Of a stretch of DNA of 52,754 nucleotides, positions 1-9,271 are shown piece after piece; the first letter of the stretch is position 1, and every line of letters begins with the position of its first letter. Location: assembly GCF_000722635.1 (NCBI RefSeq), contig NZ_JOKH01000007.1, positions 1-52,754 on the forward strand, written 5' to 3'. A program made the position numbers and the translations under genes. A model generated the notes under the pieces. That model did no database searches. It was not told the DNA's origin and saw only the letters and a program-made list of their open reading frames with translations. The stretch comes from Endozoicomonas numazuensis. GTDB taxonomy: Bacteria; Pseudomonadota; Gammaproteobacteria; Pseudomonadales; Endozoicomonadaceae.

Positions 1-84
1 AGGATAAACCAGAACAATCAGATAACGCCGCATTACTTTTAGCCAGATATTCTTGATAAACAGACAGGATAGCAAGGTTTTCAT
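1..84 (-). CDS. Partial CDS, N-terminal 28 residues, function unknown
   Basis: A minus-strand ATG at 84 is preceded by a strong Shine-Dalgarno, AAAGGAGG (about 91-98), six bases upstream. The frame stays open to the window edge. The 28 visible residues begin MKTLLSCLFIKNIW and are hydrophobic with basic residues, compatible with a signal peptide or membrane anchor. Nothing more can be said because the rest lies outside the window. The start is well supported by the ribosome binding site; the function is unknown. Confidence 0.5.
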   Translation of the reverse strand, partial: MKTLLSCLFIKNIWLKVMRRYLIVLVYP

Positions 85-527
85 AGGCGCCTCCTTTGAC
101 CGCTAAGCATATACAGGGTTTTGCGGAAAGAAAGTAAAAAAGCCAGTGAGCATTTTTATACCATGTGTTTTTGCTAATCACCCTAATTCAGAATGGCTAT
201 TCCAGTGCATTCGCCAGCCCTTCCTGGAGCGCAGCGATACATTGGGTTCCAGCTTAGGGCTAAGAAGAGATTTTATTGATGCCTAGCGTGGTGCTCCAGA
301 GCTGGTTTTCTTAAGGGAAAACGAGGAGTACTGGTGTGGCTCGTATTTGATCCGTCTTCGTACGTTGCCAGCAGTTTCTCTTTATGGTCCAACCAGCCCG
401 AAAAAAGTAGGGAACTTGGGTGGCATCTTGAATTGCAACTATCTTGCTTGATAAATTCGCAATTCAAGGTGTGACCCCGGAGTTTATATGACCTCGGAGT
501 GTATAAAAAGAGAACAATGAAATCTCA
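85..527. other. Intergenic stretch, nothing assigned
   Basis: This stretch lies between the edge gene and the secreted protein at 528-1652. A 64-codon minus-strand frame at 273-467 has no ribosome binding site and no recognisable composition, and is probably chance. I saw no clear terminator, tRNA or repeat. Confidence 0.4.
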
Positions 528-1652
528 TCATTGTTTACACTCAAAACTTTCTGCCACATCTGTTGCCTGGGTAGGGTACTCAATATTCAGATTAAAAAGT
601 GGGTCACACGTCAGGGCTGAGTTCAGGTTGCTAATGTAACCAGCGCCTCCCATTTTGCACTTCTCGTCTGCATTTTCGAGGGTCAGTGTTTTGACACTAT
701 AATACGTACCACCTGTTATACACTGAGTGACCAACAGACCTTGATGGTTTTCCCCAAGGCAAGGGTAGTAAGCGGAATTAACACAGGTAATCAGGTAATT
801 TCCGGCGGGAAGGAAGTCGCTGCTTGTATGTATTTCAGCAACCAGCTCGCCGGGCTTGCATTGCAGCTTGTCATCTTCGAAAACAATGTCTTTGCCGTCA
901 GCAATACAGTCAGAAACCCCATTTAATTCCAAGGCTTTGTCGTTACAGACAGTACCCAGCCTGTCACTATTGCTTCCATAAAATGTATATCCTATATCAC
1001 ATGCCGATTTTAGAAAGCTCCCATAAACAATCTTATGTTTGGGAATGTTATAGTATGAGACGCATTTTAGTCCTCTGTTTTCATAGTGAAGGCCTCCTGG
1101 AGGGCAATTTGTAATATCAGACTTTATTGTGTAAGTATTGCGTATCCAAATGTCTTTGTAATCGCGTGGAGTGTAATTTTTTATCGGAAAATTATAACCA
1201 TAATTGTAACAGGTAGCGTACAAAAATGATTTCAAACCTTCATCGGTATTCTCTTTTGTTTTTAACATAAAGCCGCAGCGTTCAGTGTAATCGCCTGTGG
1301 GAATTAACTCAGTAAAAGAAAAAACGGCGGCATTAATCGCCTCCGGATAGGTTATTGATGTATTGCAATAGAGGTAGCCGTCATCATTGAATGCGATATC
1401 ATTCTGCTTTTCCCAACATTCTAAAGGTATTGGCGATATTTTTTTAAATCCCGAGTCCGCTGCTCTGAAAAGACCGGTATGATACAGCTGATTATTATTT
1501 ACATATAATTCGTTTAGTTTTACCTTCTCAAGATAGGAACCGAATGGAATAAGAAGGCTCTGCTGTTCTTGTGCAAGGCACAGTGATGAAGCCATTAGAA
1601 GATATGCGAGCCCACAGCTTGTGAACCTCCCACTTTTTTTAACAAACATCAT
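528..1652 (-). CDS. Secreted cysteine-rich protein with four cyanovirin-N-like repeats
   Basis: This is a 374-residue protein. It starts at tandem ATG codons with a GGAGAG ribosome binding site just upstream (about 1655-1660). Residues 1-27 form a signal peptide (basic start, LAYLLMASSLCLA core, cleavage near AQ), so it is exported. The mature part shows four imperfect repeats, each beginning with a Gly-Ser/Asp/Asn-Tyr/Phe step (FGSYL, TGDYTERC, YGSFLKSAC, AGNYLITC). Each continues with a middle cysteine and ends in a Leu-x-Cys step (YLYC, LKC, LQC, LTC). This matches the general plan of CVNH (cyanovirin-N homology) lectin repeats, which bind glycans. The family call is by eye; spacing varies, and repeat one lacks the early cysteine. 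It could instead be an unrelated disulfide-rich surface protein. It stands alone, with no obvious operon partner. Confidence 0.6.
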   Translation of the reverse strand: MMFVKKSGRFTSCGLAYLLMASSLCLAQEQQSLLIPFGSYLEKVKLNELYVNNNQLYHTGLFRAADSGFKKISPIPLECWEKQNDIAFNDDGYLYCNTSITYPEAINAAVFSFTELIPTGDYTERCGFMLKTKENTDEGLKSFLYATCYNYGYNFPIKNYTPRDYKDIWIRNTYTIKSDITNCPPGGLHYENRGLKCVSYYNIPKHKIVYGSFLKSACDIGYTFYGSNSDRLGTVCNDKALELNGVSDCIADGKDIVFEDDKLQCKPGELVAEIHTSSDFLPAGNYLITCVNSAYYPCLGENHQGLLVTQCITGGTYYSVKTLTLENADEKCKMGGAGYISNLNSALTCDPLFNLNIEYPTQATDVAESFECKQ

Positions 1653-1668
1653 AGCTCTCCGTACTGAC

Positions 1669-2245
1669 CAATAAAAGGCATTGGAAGTGTAGAACTGTCA
1701 CGGCGAGATACCAAAAAACAGTTTGAGGCAATAGAACAGGGGTTCTTTAACGGCTGTCGTCGTTTTGTTTCTCTCTGTCTGGTTTCTCTCTGTAATGGCG
1801 ATCTGGAAGCCATGAACAAGGAGTTTCATGGGGTTCTGGATCTCTCTATAGCCGGGCTTTGCCTTTAAAGAGTTAAGAACCTACAGAACTCCAGAGTCTG
1901 GACCTTTTTATATGGAGCTTCAGGAAGGTCAGTTAAGCACACTGAAATTTGCTGTAAAATCCGCATCCAACTGCTGAATTTAGGTTGAAGCATGACAGAG
2001 TGATGCTGGTTTCAGGGATCAATTCACATTATGTGTGTTTTCGCAGAGACATCCAGGGGCAGTGGTACAAGCTCGAGAGTGTGGCTTATGAAAAAGGTGA
2101 GCAGGAAATAATCAGTCCGGGGCGTTACTTGCTGGAGAGAACATACAACCAACAGGACTTGCAAAATCTGGGAGATGGAGATGCCCAGGTGGATATTATC
2201 CACCTGGAGGAAGAGAAGTTACCCGGATTGGTGTTTCAGTTCTGA
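1669..2245 (+). pseudogene. Decayed gene; C-terminal piece has a papain-fold-like histidine box
   Basis: Three consecutive plus-strand open stretches in different frames look like one gene broken by frameshifts. They are about 1669-1872 (ends AGLCL then stop), about 1868-1978 (contains FYMELQEGQLSTLKFAVKS) and 1958-2245 (86 codons from a TTG at 1985, open back to 1958). The last piece contains INSHYVCFRRD followed by GQWYKLES. A His-Tyr-hydrophobic strand followed by a Trp-Tyr strand is the histidine-box pattern of papain-fold proteases and deubiquitinases (Josephin, OTU, USP). The catalytic cysteine part is not recognisable. No ribosome binding site supports the TTG start. The piece ends directly against the ispB stop codon. 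Function is a tentative inference. Confidence 0.35.
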
Positions 2246-3223
2246 TTAAAACGTTCTGGCTACTGCAAAACGAGCCAGGTCTTCCATGGCATCCCGATAT
2301 GAGCTGTCAGGCAGAGCCTGCAAGCTGGCAATGGCTTTTTCAGATTCTTCTCTGGCTTTCTGGGAAGTGTAATTCAGTGCTCCACAGGTGCGAACGGCCT
2401 CAACAATCTGATCAATCTTTTCCAGGCCACCTTCTTCAATGGCTTCTTTCACCAGAGCTTTCTGTTCTGGGTTACCTTCGGAGAGTGTGAATATCAGGGG
2501 CAGGGTAGGTTTGCCCTCTGCCAGGTCATCACCCAGATTTTTCCCCATGGCTTCACTGTCGCCTTCATAGTCTAGCAGGTCATCCACCAGCTGAAACGCC
2601 ATGCCGAGGTGATTACCATAATCTCTCAGTGCCTGCTCAACCTTCCTGTCCACGTTGGACATAACGGCTGCTGTGTGGGTAGAAGCTTCAAACAGCATGG
2701 CGGTCTTGCATCGAATAACCTCCATGTACTGCTCTTCTGTCACGCTGGCATCGTTGATGTTCATCAACTGCATGACTTCGCCCTCTGCAATGATGTTGGT
2801 GGCGTCAGAGAGAATCTTGAGCAGCTTGATATTGTTCAGCCCTACCATCATCTGGAAAGCACGGGAATAAAGGAAGTCTCCCACCAGGACACTGGGAGCG
2901 TTGCCCCAGAGTGCATTGGCAGTATCGCGTCCCCGGCGAAGGTCGGACTGATCCACGACATCATCGTGCAGCAAAGTAGCAGTATGTAAAAATTCGATGA
3001 CAGCAGCCAAAGGAATATGGCCGTGTCCCTGGAAGCCAGTAGCCCGTGCGGTCAATAAAACGAGAAGAGGTCTGAGCCGTTTACCCCCAGACTGGATTAT
3101 GTACTGGCCAATTTTACTGACCATGACAACATCCGAGTGCAGCTGTTCGGCGATGCACTGGTTAACCAATGCAAAATCTTCGCTGACAACGGTTTGGAAG
3201 GAGTGCTTGTTGCGTTCTGGCAT
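2246..3223 (-). CDS. ispB: Octaprenyl (polyprenyl) diphosphate synthase
   Basis: This 325-residue all-trans polyprenyl diphosphate synthase makes the ubiquinone side chain by condensing isopentenyl diphosphate onto farnesyl diphosphate. Both aspartate-rich motifs are present: DDVVD at residues 87-91 (followed by QSDLRRG) and DDLLD at 214-218. So are the GGKRLRP substrate motif near 46-52 and the GKNLGDDLAEGKPTLP segment. Length and sequence match E. coli IspB (323 residues) end to end. In many gammaproteobacteria ispB is divergent from rplU-rpmA; here the same polarity holds, but a GNAT gene, a deacetylase gene and a repeat element lie between them. Its stop abuts the decayed gene on the other strand. 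Confidence 0.95.
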   Translation of the reverse strand: MPERNKHSFQTVVSEDFALVNQCIAEQLHSDVVMVSKIGQYIIQSGGKRLRPLLVLLTARATGFQGHGHIPLAAVIEFLHTATLLHDDVVDQSDLRRGRDTANALWGNAPSVLVGDFLYSRAFQMMVGLNNIKLLKILSDATNIIAEGEVMQLMNINDASVTEEQYMEVIRCKTAMLFEASTHTAAVMSNVDRKVEQALRDYGNHLGMAFQLVDDLLDYEGDSEAMGKNLGDDLAEGKPTLPLIFTLSEGNPEQKALVKEAIEEGGLEKIDQIVEAVRTCGALNYTSQKAREESEKAIASLQALPDSSYRDAMEDLARFAVARTF

Positions 3224-3475
3224 AAGGCTGCTGCAGAGATAGGGAAATCGAGCATCGTAGGTAGTGGCTGCCTGACTGTCAATAGCTGCATGACCTCGGT
3301 GTTAGTTTCATGGGTTTAATTAATCTGAGGGAGTAAATCTGAGCACCAGATTACGCTACTTCTATTAACGCTTATCTCTCAGGGTTTAAATGCCTCAAAG
3401 GGCTGTGTCGGCGAGATTAATTATAAGCAACTTCAATCATTATGAAAGATGATGTTTATTGAGGGCGTCGCCCTG
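3224..3475 (-). other. ispB upstream region
   Basis: No gene is seen here. On the minus strand a perfect -10 hexamer TATAAT lies at 3425-3420, about 195 bases before the ispB start, but the matching -35 position (CTTTCA) is poor. The stretch ends at the inverted-repeat element at 3476. Confidence 0.3.
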
Positions 3476-3575
3476 GGAGGCTGACCGAGAATAGACAGCC
3501 CGGCCTAAAATCCAGAAAGAACGGCCATCTTTTCCACTGAATTTTATGCTCGGACGCTATTCTCGGTCAGCCTCC
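3476..3575 (-). repeat. MITE-like inverted-repeat element, copy 1 (100 bp)
   Basis: The element has perfect 19-bp terminal inverted repeats, GGAGGCTGACCGAGAATAG at 3476-3494 and its complement at 3557-3575. Read on the minus strand, it is identical in plan to copy 3 at 50306-50467 but lacks the middle segment of that copy. The missing part is bounded in copy 3 by ATTCAGT direct repeats, so copy 1 looks like a deletion derivative. It contains no coding capacity. The right flank begins with TA; the left flank is TG. Confidence 0.8.
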
Positions 3576-3626
3576 TAGTGTCATATTCAAAGTATCGCAG
3601 ACCAAACTGGCCATTATGAGCTCAGG

Positions 3627-4481
3627 CTATCCAGCTTCCAGTGACGTCTGACCAAAAATTCTGCGGTAATCCAGATCGGGTTCGTAACCGTTATACATCC
3701 TAATGGTTTCAAAGTTGGTTTTTTGCCCTCCTAACGATTGGAATAGTTGCACACCTGTTTCGTTAGGCTCAGGTATATCGCAATACACGGGTGCTTCCCG
3801 GGCTTCAGACAGCAGTGCCAGCAGTATCTCTCTGGCAATGTCGGGAGTATCTGCAAACAGTGGGCCTATTTTATAGCCTTCAATGCAGGGGCGAATGACG
3901 CCATAGCCCTGTATTTTATGGTTGTTTAATGAGCAGTAACCCACGGCATCTTTTTGGGTGAGCCAAGCTTTTAAATACGCTTTTCGACGACAGGGGAAGA
4001 GCTCTTGTTGCTCATAATCCAATAGCTCGATCAGAGTCATGTCGCTGAGCGCGACCACGTTTTTAGAAGTGGGCCCCGGTTTCTGTCTGAAACAGAAACG
4101 CAGGTTTTTGTGGGCTGCACGAAAGCCGGTTCTTCGATAAGTTGGACACTTGTCTATAACACCATCCAGTGCAATGTTTCTATAGCCTGCCAGGTGCAGG
4201 CGGTGGCGTGTCATTTCAAATCCCAGCCCCTTGCCTCTTAAGTTCGGGTGCACAATGTACAGTCCAAAGTAAGCAAAGAGATGACTGTGATTGAATACTG
4301 CGGATACGCCTGCCAGCTGGTTATTTTGCTTTATTCCAAGCAGTGCTCCATGGCTATGGGCAGCTTTGAAGAACGTTGAGGCGTCCCGAAGGCCAGGGTT
4401 CCAGCCTTCCTGGCTAGCCCAGTCGAACATGAACTGCGTTTCTTTTTTATTCAAGGTGATGATTTCAGGGCTGTGTTTCAT
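3627..4481 (-). CDS. GNAT-family N-acetyltransferase, two-domain type
   Basis: This protein has 284 residues from the ATG at 4481; a TTG 21 bases upstream extends the frame but has no ribosome binding site. The N-terminal half is a GNAT domain. It has the acetyl-CoA loop pattern in LYIVHPNLRGKGLGFEMTRHRL (R-G-K-G-L-G, near residue 87), followed by the CPTYRRTGF segment typical of the last strands. The C-terminal half resembles the second domain of YitH/HolE-type acetyltransferases (YGVIRP, KIGPLFAD, PEPNETGVQLFQSLG). The substrate cannot be told. It lies 42 bases downstream of the PuuE-like gene on the same strand, so the two may be cotranscribed. Confidence 0.8.
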   Translation of the reverse strand: MKHSPEIITLNKKETQFMFDWASQEGWNPGLRDASTFFKAAHSHGALLGIKQNNQLAGVSAVFNHSHLFAYFGLYIVHPNLRGKGLGFEMTRHRLHLAGYRNIALDGVIDKCPTYRRTGFRAAHKNLRFCFRQKPGPTSKNVVALSDMTLIELLDYEQQELFPCRRKAYLKAWLTQKDAVGYCSLNNHKIQGYGVIRPCIEGYKIGPLFADTPDIAREILLALLSEAREAPVYCDIPEPNETGVQLFQSLGGQKTNFETIRMYNGYEPDLDYRRIFGQTSLEAG

Positions 4482-4523
4482 AGGCCCATGGCCCTCGCTC
4501 AATCAGGTGCTGAAAGAATAGTG

Positions 4524-5453
4524 TCAGCCAGCCGTTTCTGCCTGCTGGTGGTTGGTCGGGCATTGCTTTAGCCATTGTCTTGCCAGAGCTTCACGCGTTA
4601 CGAATGTCGCCTTAGAGTGTGTCATGACATAGTGAATAAACAGGCGAACCGCTTCACTTCGGCCGGGTTGTCCCGAGATTCTGCTATGCAGGCCTACCGT
4701 CATGATTCGGGCGGATTCTGTGCTTTCATGATAAAGGCTGTTGAATGTAGCTTTCAGGTGCTCAAGGAATTGCATGGGAGAGGTCCAGCCCGGACTGGTG
4801 CCATAAAGGCAATCATTGTTGACCAGGGTATAAGGAATCACCAGATGCCTATCATCATCAACCGAGAGCCACCAGGGGTAGTCACCGGAATAGTCATCGC
4901 TGTCGTAGAGCAGTCCGGATTCCATAACCAGCTTTCGGGTGTTGATACTCTTGCGACCCGTGTACCAGCCAGAGGCTGTTTTACCAGTCAATGTTTGAAT
5001 ACTTTGCAGGCATTTCTTGATATCGAGCATTTCATCTTGTGCGGTAAAGGTTCGATAATCGATCCAGCGGTACCCATGGCCAGCGACTTCATGAGGGCTC
5101 TCTCCCAGAGCCCGGGCGAAAGCCGGATTACGCTCCAGTGCAAGACCACAGGCAAAAACGGTCACAGGCACGTTCAGGGATTCAAACAGTCTTAGTAGTC
5201 TCCAACAGCCCGAGCGTGAACCATAGGTAAAGAGACTCTCGCTGGAATAATGCCGTTCCCCCATCAGAGAGGGCAGTCCTGGATAGCCGGACAGGTAGTT
5301 TTCAGACGCAAGGTCGCCGTCCATTATGTTCCGTTCGCTGCCTTCTTCGTAATTTAGTACCAGGTTTATAATCAGTTGGCTGCCATCGGGCCACAGAAAG
5401 TGTCTGGGGCGATCGGAAATGCCGTTGAGGCTTCTCGGATAATAGTCACTCAT
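4524..5453 (-). CDS. PuuE-type allantoinase / polysaccharide deacetylase family protein
   Basis: This 309-residue protein of the NodB-like carbohydrate esterase fold matches metal-independent allantoinase PuuE along its length. Landmarks are YPRSLNG near the start, LVLNYEEGSERN, the ESLFTYGSRSGCWRLLRLFE segment, VAGHGYRWIDY (about residues 120-131), GWYTGRKSINTRKLV, YDSDDYSGDYPWW, HLVIPYTLVNND and GLHSRISGQPGR. PuuE hydrolyses allantoin to allantoate in purine breakdown. No other purine catabolic gene is nearby, only the GNAT gene downstream, so the substrate should be treated as probable. The start ATG at 5453 gives the normal family N-terminus. Confidence 0.8.
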   Translation of the reverse strand: MSDYYPRSLNGISDRPRHFLWPDGSQLIINLVLNYEEGSERNIMDGDLASENYLSGYPGLPSLMGERHYSSESLFTYGSRSGCWRLLRLFESLNVPVTVFACGLALERNPAFARALGESPHEVAGHGYRWIDYRTFTAQDEMLDIKKCLQSIQTLTGKTASGWYTGRKSINTRKLVMESGLLYDSDDYSGDYPWWLSVDDDRHLVIPYTLVNNDCLYGTSPGWTSPMQFLEHLKATFNSLYHESTESARIMTVGLHSRISGQPGRSEAVRLFIHYVMTHSKATFVTREALARQWLKQCPTNHQQAETAG

Positions 5454-5506
5454 AACGGTATCTTTAGTGAGTTAACGCAATAGGGCAGAGCATAGTAAAA
5501 ACGGGC

Positions 5507-5535
5507 TTGCCAGAAGGGTTGCAATTCCTTAGAAT
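5507..5535 (+). promoter_or_regulatory. Predicted sigma-70 promoter for rplU-rpmA
   Basis: TTGCCA at 5507-5512 and TAGAAT at 5530-5535 are separated by exactly 17 bases. It points toward rplU and would give a 5' leader of about 305 nucleotides. The leader (to 5848) holds no gene. It includes an 11-base match (5695-5705) to the MITE end, probably chance. The divergent PuuE-like gene starts at 5453, just behind the promoter. Confidence 0.55.
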
Positions 5536-5848
5536 TTGCGCCCCTGTCTTACAATCTGACTGAGAATCCGGGCGGCGGTCCATTTTGTCATGCTTTTGGG
5601 CTCTGTTTTCAGAGTTTGACCAGAAGTTTATGCGGCGCAGCCCATCTGGAAGTGATGATCAGATAGACGTAGATAGTATTGCAAATTCCGGCTGGGAGGC
5701 TGACCAGGAGTGGCGATTGAGCGTTAAGCCGATCGGTTCGCTCTAAAGTGGTCTTCCTTGAGTACCTTGGTTTCATTCTTAATGTATGAGCCTCGATCTC
5801 GTCGGATGCCTTTGACAAAAAGGCTATTTAGGATTTTCGGAGATTAAT

Positions 5849-6160
5849 ATGTACGCAGTTATCAAAACTGGCGGCAAGCAGTACCGTGTTGCTGAAGGCA
5901 CAACCCTGAAGGTTGAAAAACTGGACGTAGCTGCAGGTGAGAGCCTGGACATCAGCGACGTTCTGCTGGTAGCTAACGGTGAAGACGTTAAAATTGGCGC
6001 TCCTGTTGTTGAAGGTGCCAAGGTTACTGCTGAAGTTGTAACGCATGGTCGTGGTCCAAAGATCAAGATCATCAAGTTCAAGCGTCGTAAGCACCACCGT
6101 AAGCAGATGGGCCACCGTCAGTGGTTCACTGAGCTGAAAATTACCAGCATTGCTGGTTAA
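5849..6160 (+). CDS. rplU: 50S ribosomal protein L21
   Basis: This 103-residue protein has the L21 N-terminus [14 protein letters not shown], the central acidic beta region, the basic [18 protein letters not shown]-binding loop (about residues 77-92) and the usual TEL-KIT-I end. It binds 23S rRNA with L20 in the large subunit. The ribosome binding site CGGAG lies about 8 bases before the ATG. It is first in the rplU-rpmA pair and probably transcribed from the promoter at 5507. Confidence 0.97.
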   Translation: MYAVIKTGGKQYRVAEGTTLKVEKLDVAAGESLDISDVLLVANGEDVKIGAPVVEGAKVTAEVVTHGRGPKIKIIKFKRRKHHRKQMGHRQWFTELKITSIAG

Positions 6161-6275
6161 TTATTAGTCCTTTTTAAAGGCATGGCTGATGAGCTGGAAA
6201 CAGCTCGTTGAATACTTTTAAGGTCTGCATCTGGTGTGGTAGCCGGCTGTAAGACTGAGCTAAAAGGAGAGCAGC

Positions 6276-6533
6276 ATGGCTCACAAAAAAGCTGGTGGTT
6301 CTACTCGTAACGGTCGCGATTCAGAAAGTAAACGCCTTGGCGTTAAGCGTTTCGGCGGTCAAGTAGTAAACGCAGGTAACATCCTGGTTCGTCAGCGTGG
6401 CACTAAGTTCCACGCGGGTGAAAACGTTGGTATTGGCAAGGATCACACCCTGTTCGCCAAGGCTAACGGCAAGGTTGTTTTTGAGGTTAAAGGTCCTCAG
6501 AAGCGCAAGTACGTTCGCATCGAAGCTGCGTAA
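6276..6533 (+). CDS. rpmA: 50S ribosomal protein L27
   Basis: This 85-residue protein has the N-terminus [20 protein letters not shown], which reaches the peptidyl-transferase centre. The body motifs [23 protein letters not shown] and [11 protein letters not shown] are normal. The start immediately follows AAGGAGAGCAGC, a strong ribosome binding site. It lies 115 bases after rplU and is followed by a strong terminator. Confidence 0.97.
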   Translation: MAHKKAGGSTRNGRDSESKRLGVKRFGGQVVNAGNILVRQRGTKFHAGENVGIGKDHTLFAKANGKVVFEVKGPQKRKYVRIEAA

Positions 6534-6576
6534 CAGTACTTCTGGTGTCGGCCCCTTGCTGGGGACGGCATCATCG

Positions 6577-6606
6577 GAAAGCCCCGCTTTTTGGCGGGGC
6601 TTTCTT
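6577..6606 (+). terminator. Rho-independent terminator after rpmA
   Basis: An 11-bp perfect stem, GAAAGCCCCGC (6577-6587) with GCGGGGCTTTC (6594-6604), surrounds a short loop and leads into a T-rich end. It separates rplU-rpmA from obgE. Confidence 0.85.
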
Positions 6607-6749
6607 GTATATGGGTTAAGTGATTTGAGTGGTGTAGACTCCTGAGGTTGAGTGTCTGGAGATAAGTAGTTTCCTCTTGTGGTTTGGTTAGAGTGAGTAT
6701 TTATCTGCAGGCATTGGCCGTTTGGAGTCGGTGCTGCGGGAGGTTTTGA

Positions 6750-7955
<1,206 letters not shown>

Positions 7956-8087
7956 TCTTGTTGGTAGAGCGGTCATGAGCTAAGAAAAACAGCTATGAGT
8001 GGGCAGTGCGGCTCACCCCGAAGCATGAAAATGGCAACAGGGTCTGATAGAGCTGTGTTTTCATAGTAAAAAGTTCAGGAGAGCGGC

Positions 8088-9218
8088 ATGAGTGAGCGTG
8101 GCAGGCTGAAAACGGCCCAGCGCTGGGTTGTCAAGATAGGCAGTGCCCTGTTAACCGACGAAGGGCGGGGGCTGGCGATTGATCAGATTGATGGCTGGGT
8201 TGATCAGTTATGTGAACTGCGCAGTCAGGGTATTGAGCTGGTTCTGGTGTCGTCAGGGGCTGTGGCTGCAGGTATGGAGAAACTGGGGCGCAAGGAACGA
8301 CCGACCGCTTTGAATGAGCTTCAGGCGGCTGCTGCGGTGGGGCAGACCCGGCTGGTTCAAACCTGGGAAAGCAGCTTTCAGAGGCATAATGTCCAGCCTG
8401 CCCAGGTCTTGCTGACTCATGCGGATCACAGTAATCGTCAACGGTATCTGAATGCTCGTAGTGCTCTAAGAACGCTGCTCGATATGGGCGTAGTCCCTGT
8501 CGTCAATGAGAACGATACAGTTGTGACTGATGAGATTCGATTTGGTGATAACGATACGCTCGGAGCTCTGGTGGCCAATCTGGTAGAAGCGGATGTTCTG
8601 GTGATTCTGACGGATCAGGAGGGTTTGTACACCGCAGATCCTCGTAAGAACCCCGATGCAAGATTGATGAGTGAGGCCAGAGCTCAGGATTCGACTTTGG
8701 ATGCCATGGCAGGTGGTGGCAGTGGTCGCCTGGGGCGCGGTGGTATGCAAACCAAGCTTCGAGCGGCTCGTCAGGCTGCAGCTTCTGGTGCGGCAACGGT
8801 TATTGTCGGTGGAAAGATCGAGAATGTAATCAGCCGCCTCTATGAGCAGGAATCATTGGGTACTCTGCTTTTGCCTGATCATGAAAGGATGGCTGCCCGC
8901 AAGCAGTGGCTGCAGGGGCATATGCAGACTTCAGGGAAGCTGGTTCTGGATGCAGGAGCTGTTGATGTTTTGCGAAACCGGGGGAAGAGTCTTTTGCCTG
9001 TGGGTGTAAAAGCCGTCAGTGGGGACTTTCTTCGAGGTGAAATGGTGACCTGTGTCGATGAATCAGGTCGTGAGGTGGCTCGTGGCTTGATCAATTATGG
9101 TTCGCGAGATGCGCTTAAAGTGATGGGTAAGCCCAGCCACCAGATGGTTGAGTTGCTGGGCTATTCTGGAGAGCCTGAATTATTGCACCGAGACAATATG
9201 GTGCTATCAGGTTGCTGA
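8088..9218 (+). CDS. proB: Glutamate 5-kinase
   Basis: This 376-residue enzyme phosphorylates glutamate with ATP in the first step of proline synthesis and is feedback-inhibited by proline. The amino-acid-kinase domain starts with [11 protein letters not shown]. It has [15 protein letters not shown] (about residues 143-148), [24 protein letters not shown] and the [10 protein letters not shown] segment. A C-terminal PUA domain spans about 283-376 ([24 protein letters not shown]). The ribosome binding site CAGGAG lies about six bases before the ATG. The 132-base gap after obgE has no clear terminator. Confidence 0.96.
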   Translation: MSERGRLKTAQRWVVKIGSALLTDEGRGLAIDQIDGWVDQLCELRSQGIELVLVSSGAVAAGMEKLGRKERPTALNELQAAAAVGQTRLVQTWESSFQRHNVQPAQVLLTHADHSNRQRYLNARSALRTLLDMGVVPVVNENDTVVTDEIRFGDNDTLGALVANLVEADVLVILTDQEGLYTADPRKNPDARLMSEARAQDSTLDAMAGGGSGRLGRGGMQTKLRAARQAAASGAATVIVGGKIENVISRLYEQESLGTLLLPDHERMAARKQWLQGHMQTSGKLVLDAGAVDVLRNRGKSLLPVGVKAVSGDFLRGEMVTCVDESGREVARGLINYGSRDALKVMGKPSHQMVELLGYSGEPELLHRDNMVLSGC

Positions 9219-9271
9219 GTTGAAGGGTGGAGTCAGGCTCAGGAGTGTGAGCTGGCTCCACTGATTTGTTG

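Noticed and set aside
273-467. 64-codon minus-strand frame MNCEFIKQD...
   Set aside because: No ribosome binding site, no recognisable family, composition like random non-coding DNA.
5695-5705. 11-base match to the MITE end in the rplU leader
   Set aside because: The match stops after GGAGGCTGACC and no partner end is found nearby; likely chance.
5812-5817. TTGACA near the rplU start as a second promoter
   Set aside because: No -10 at a usable distance (17 bases on is TTTCGG) and only 32 bases from the start codon.
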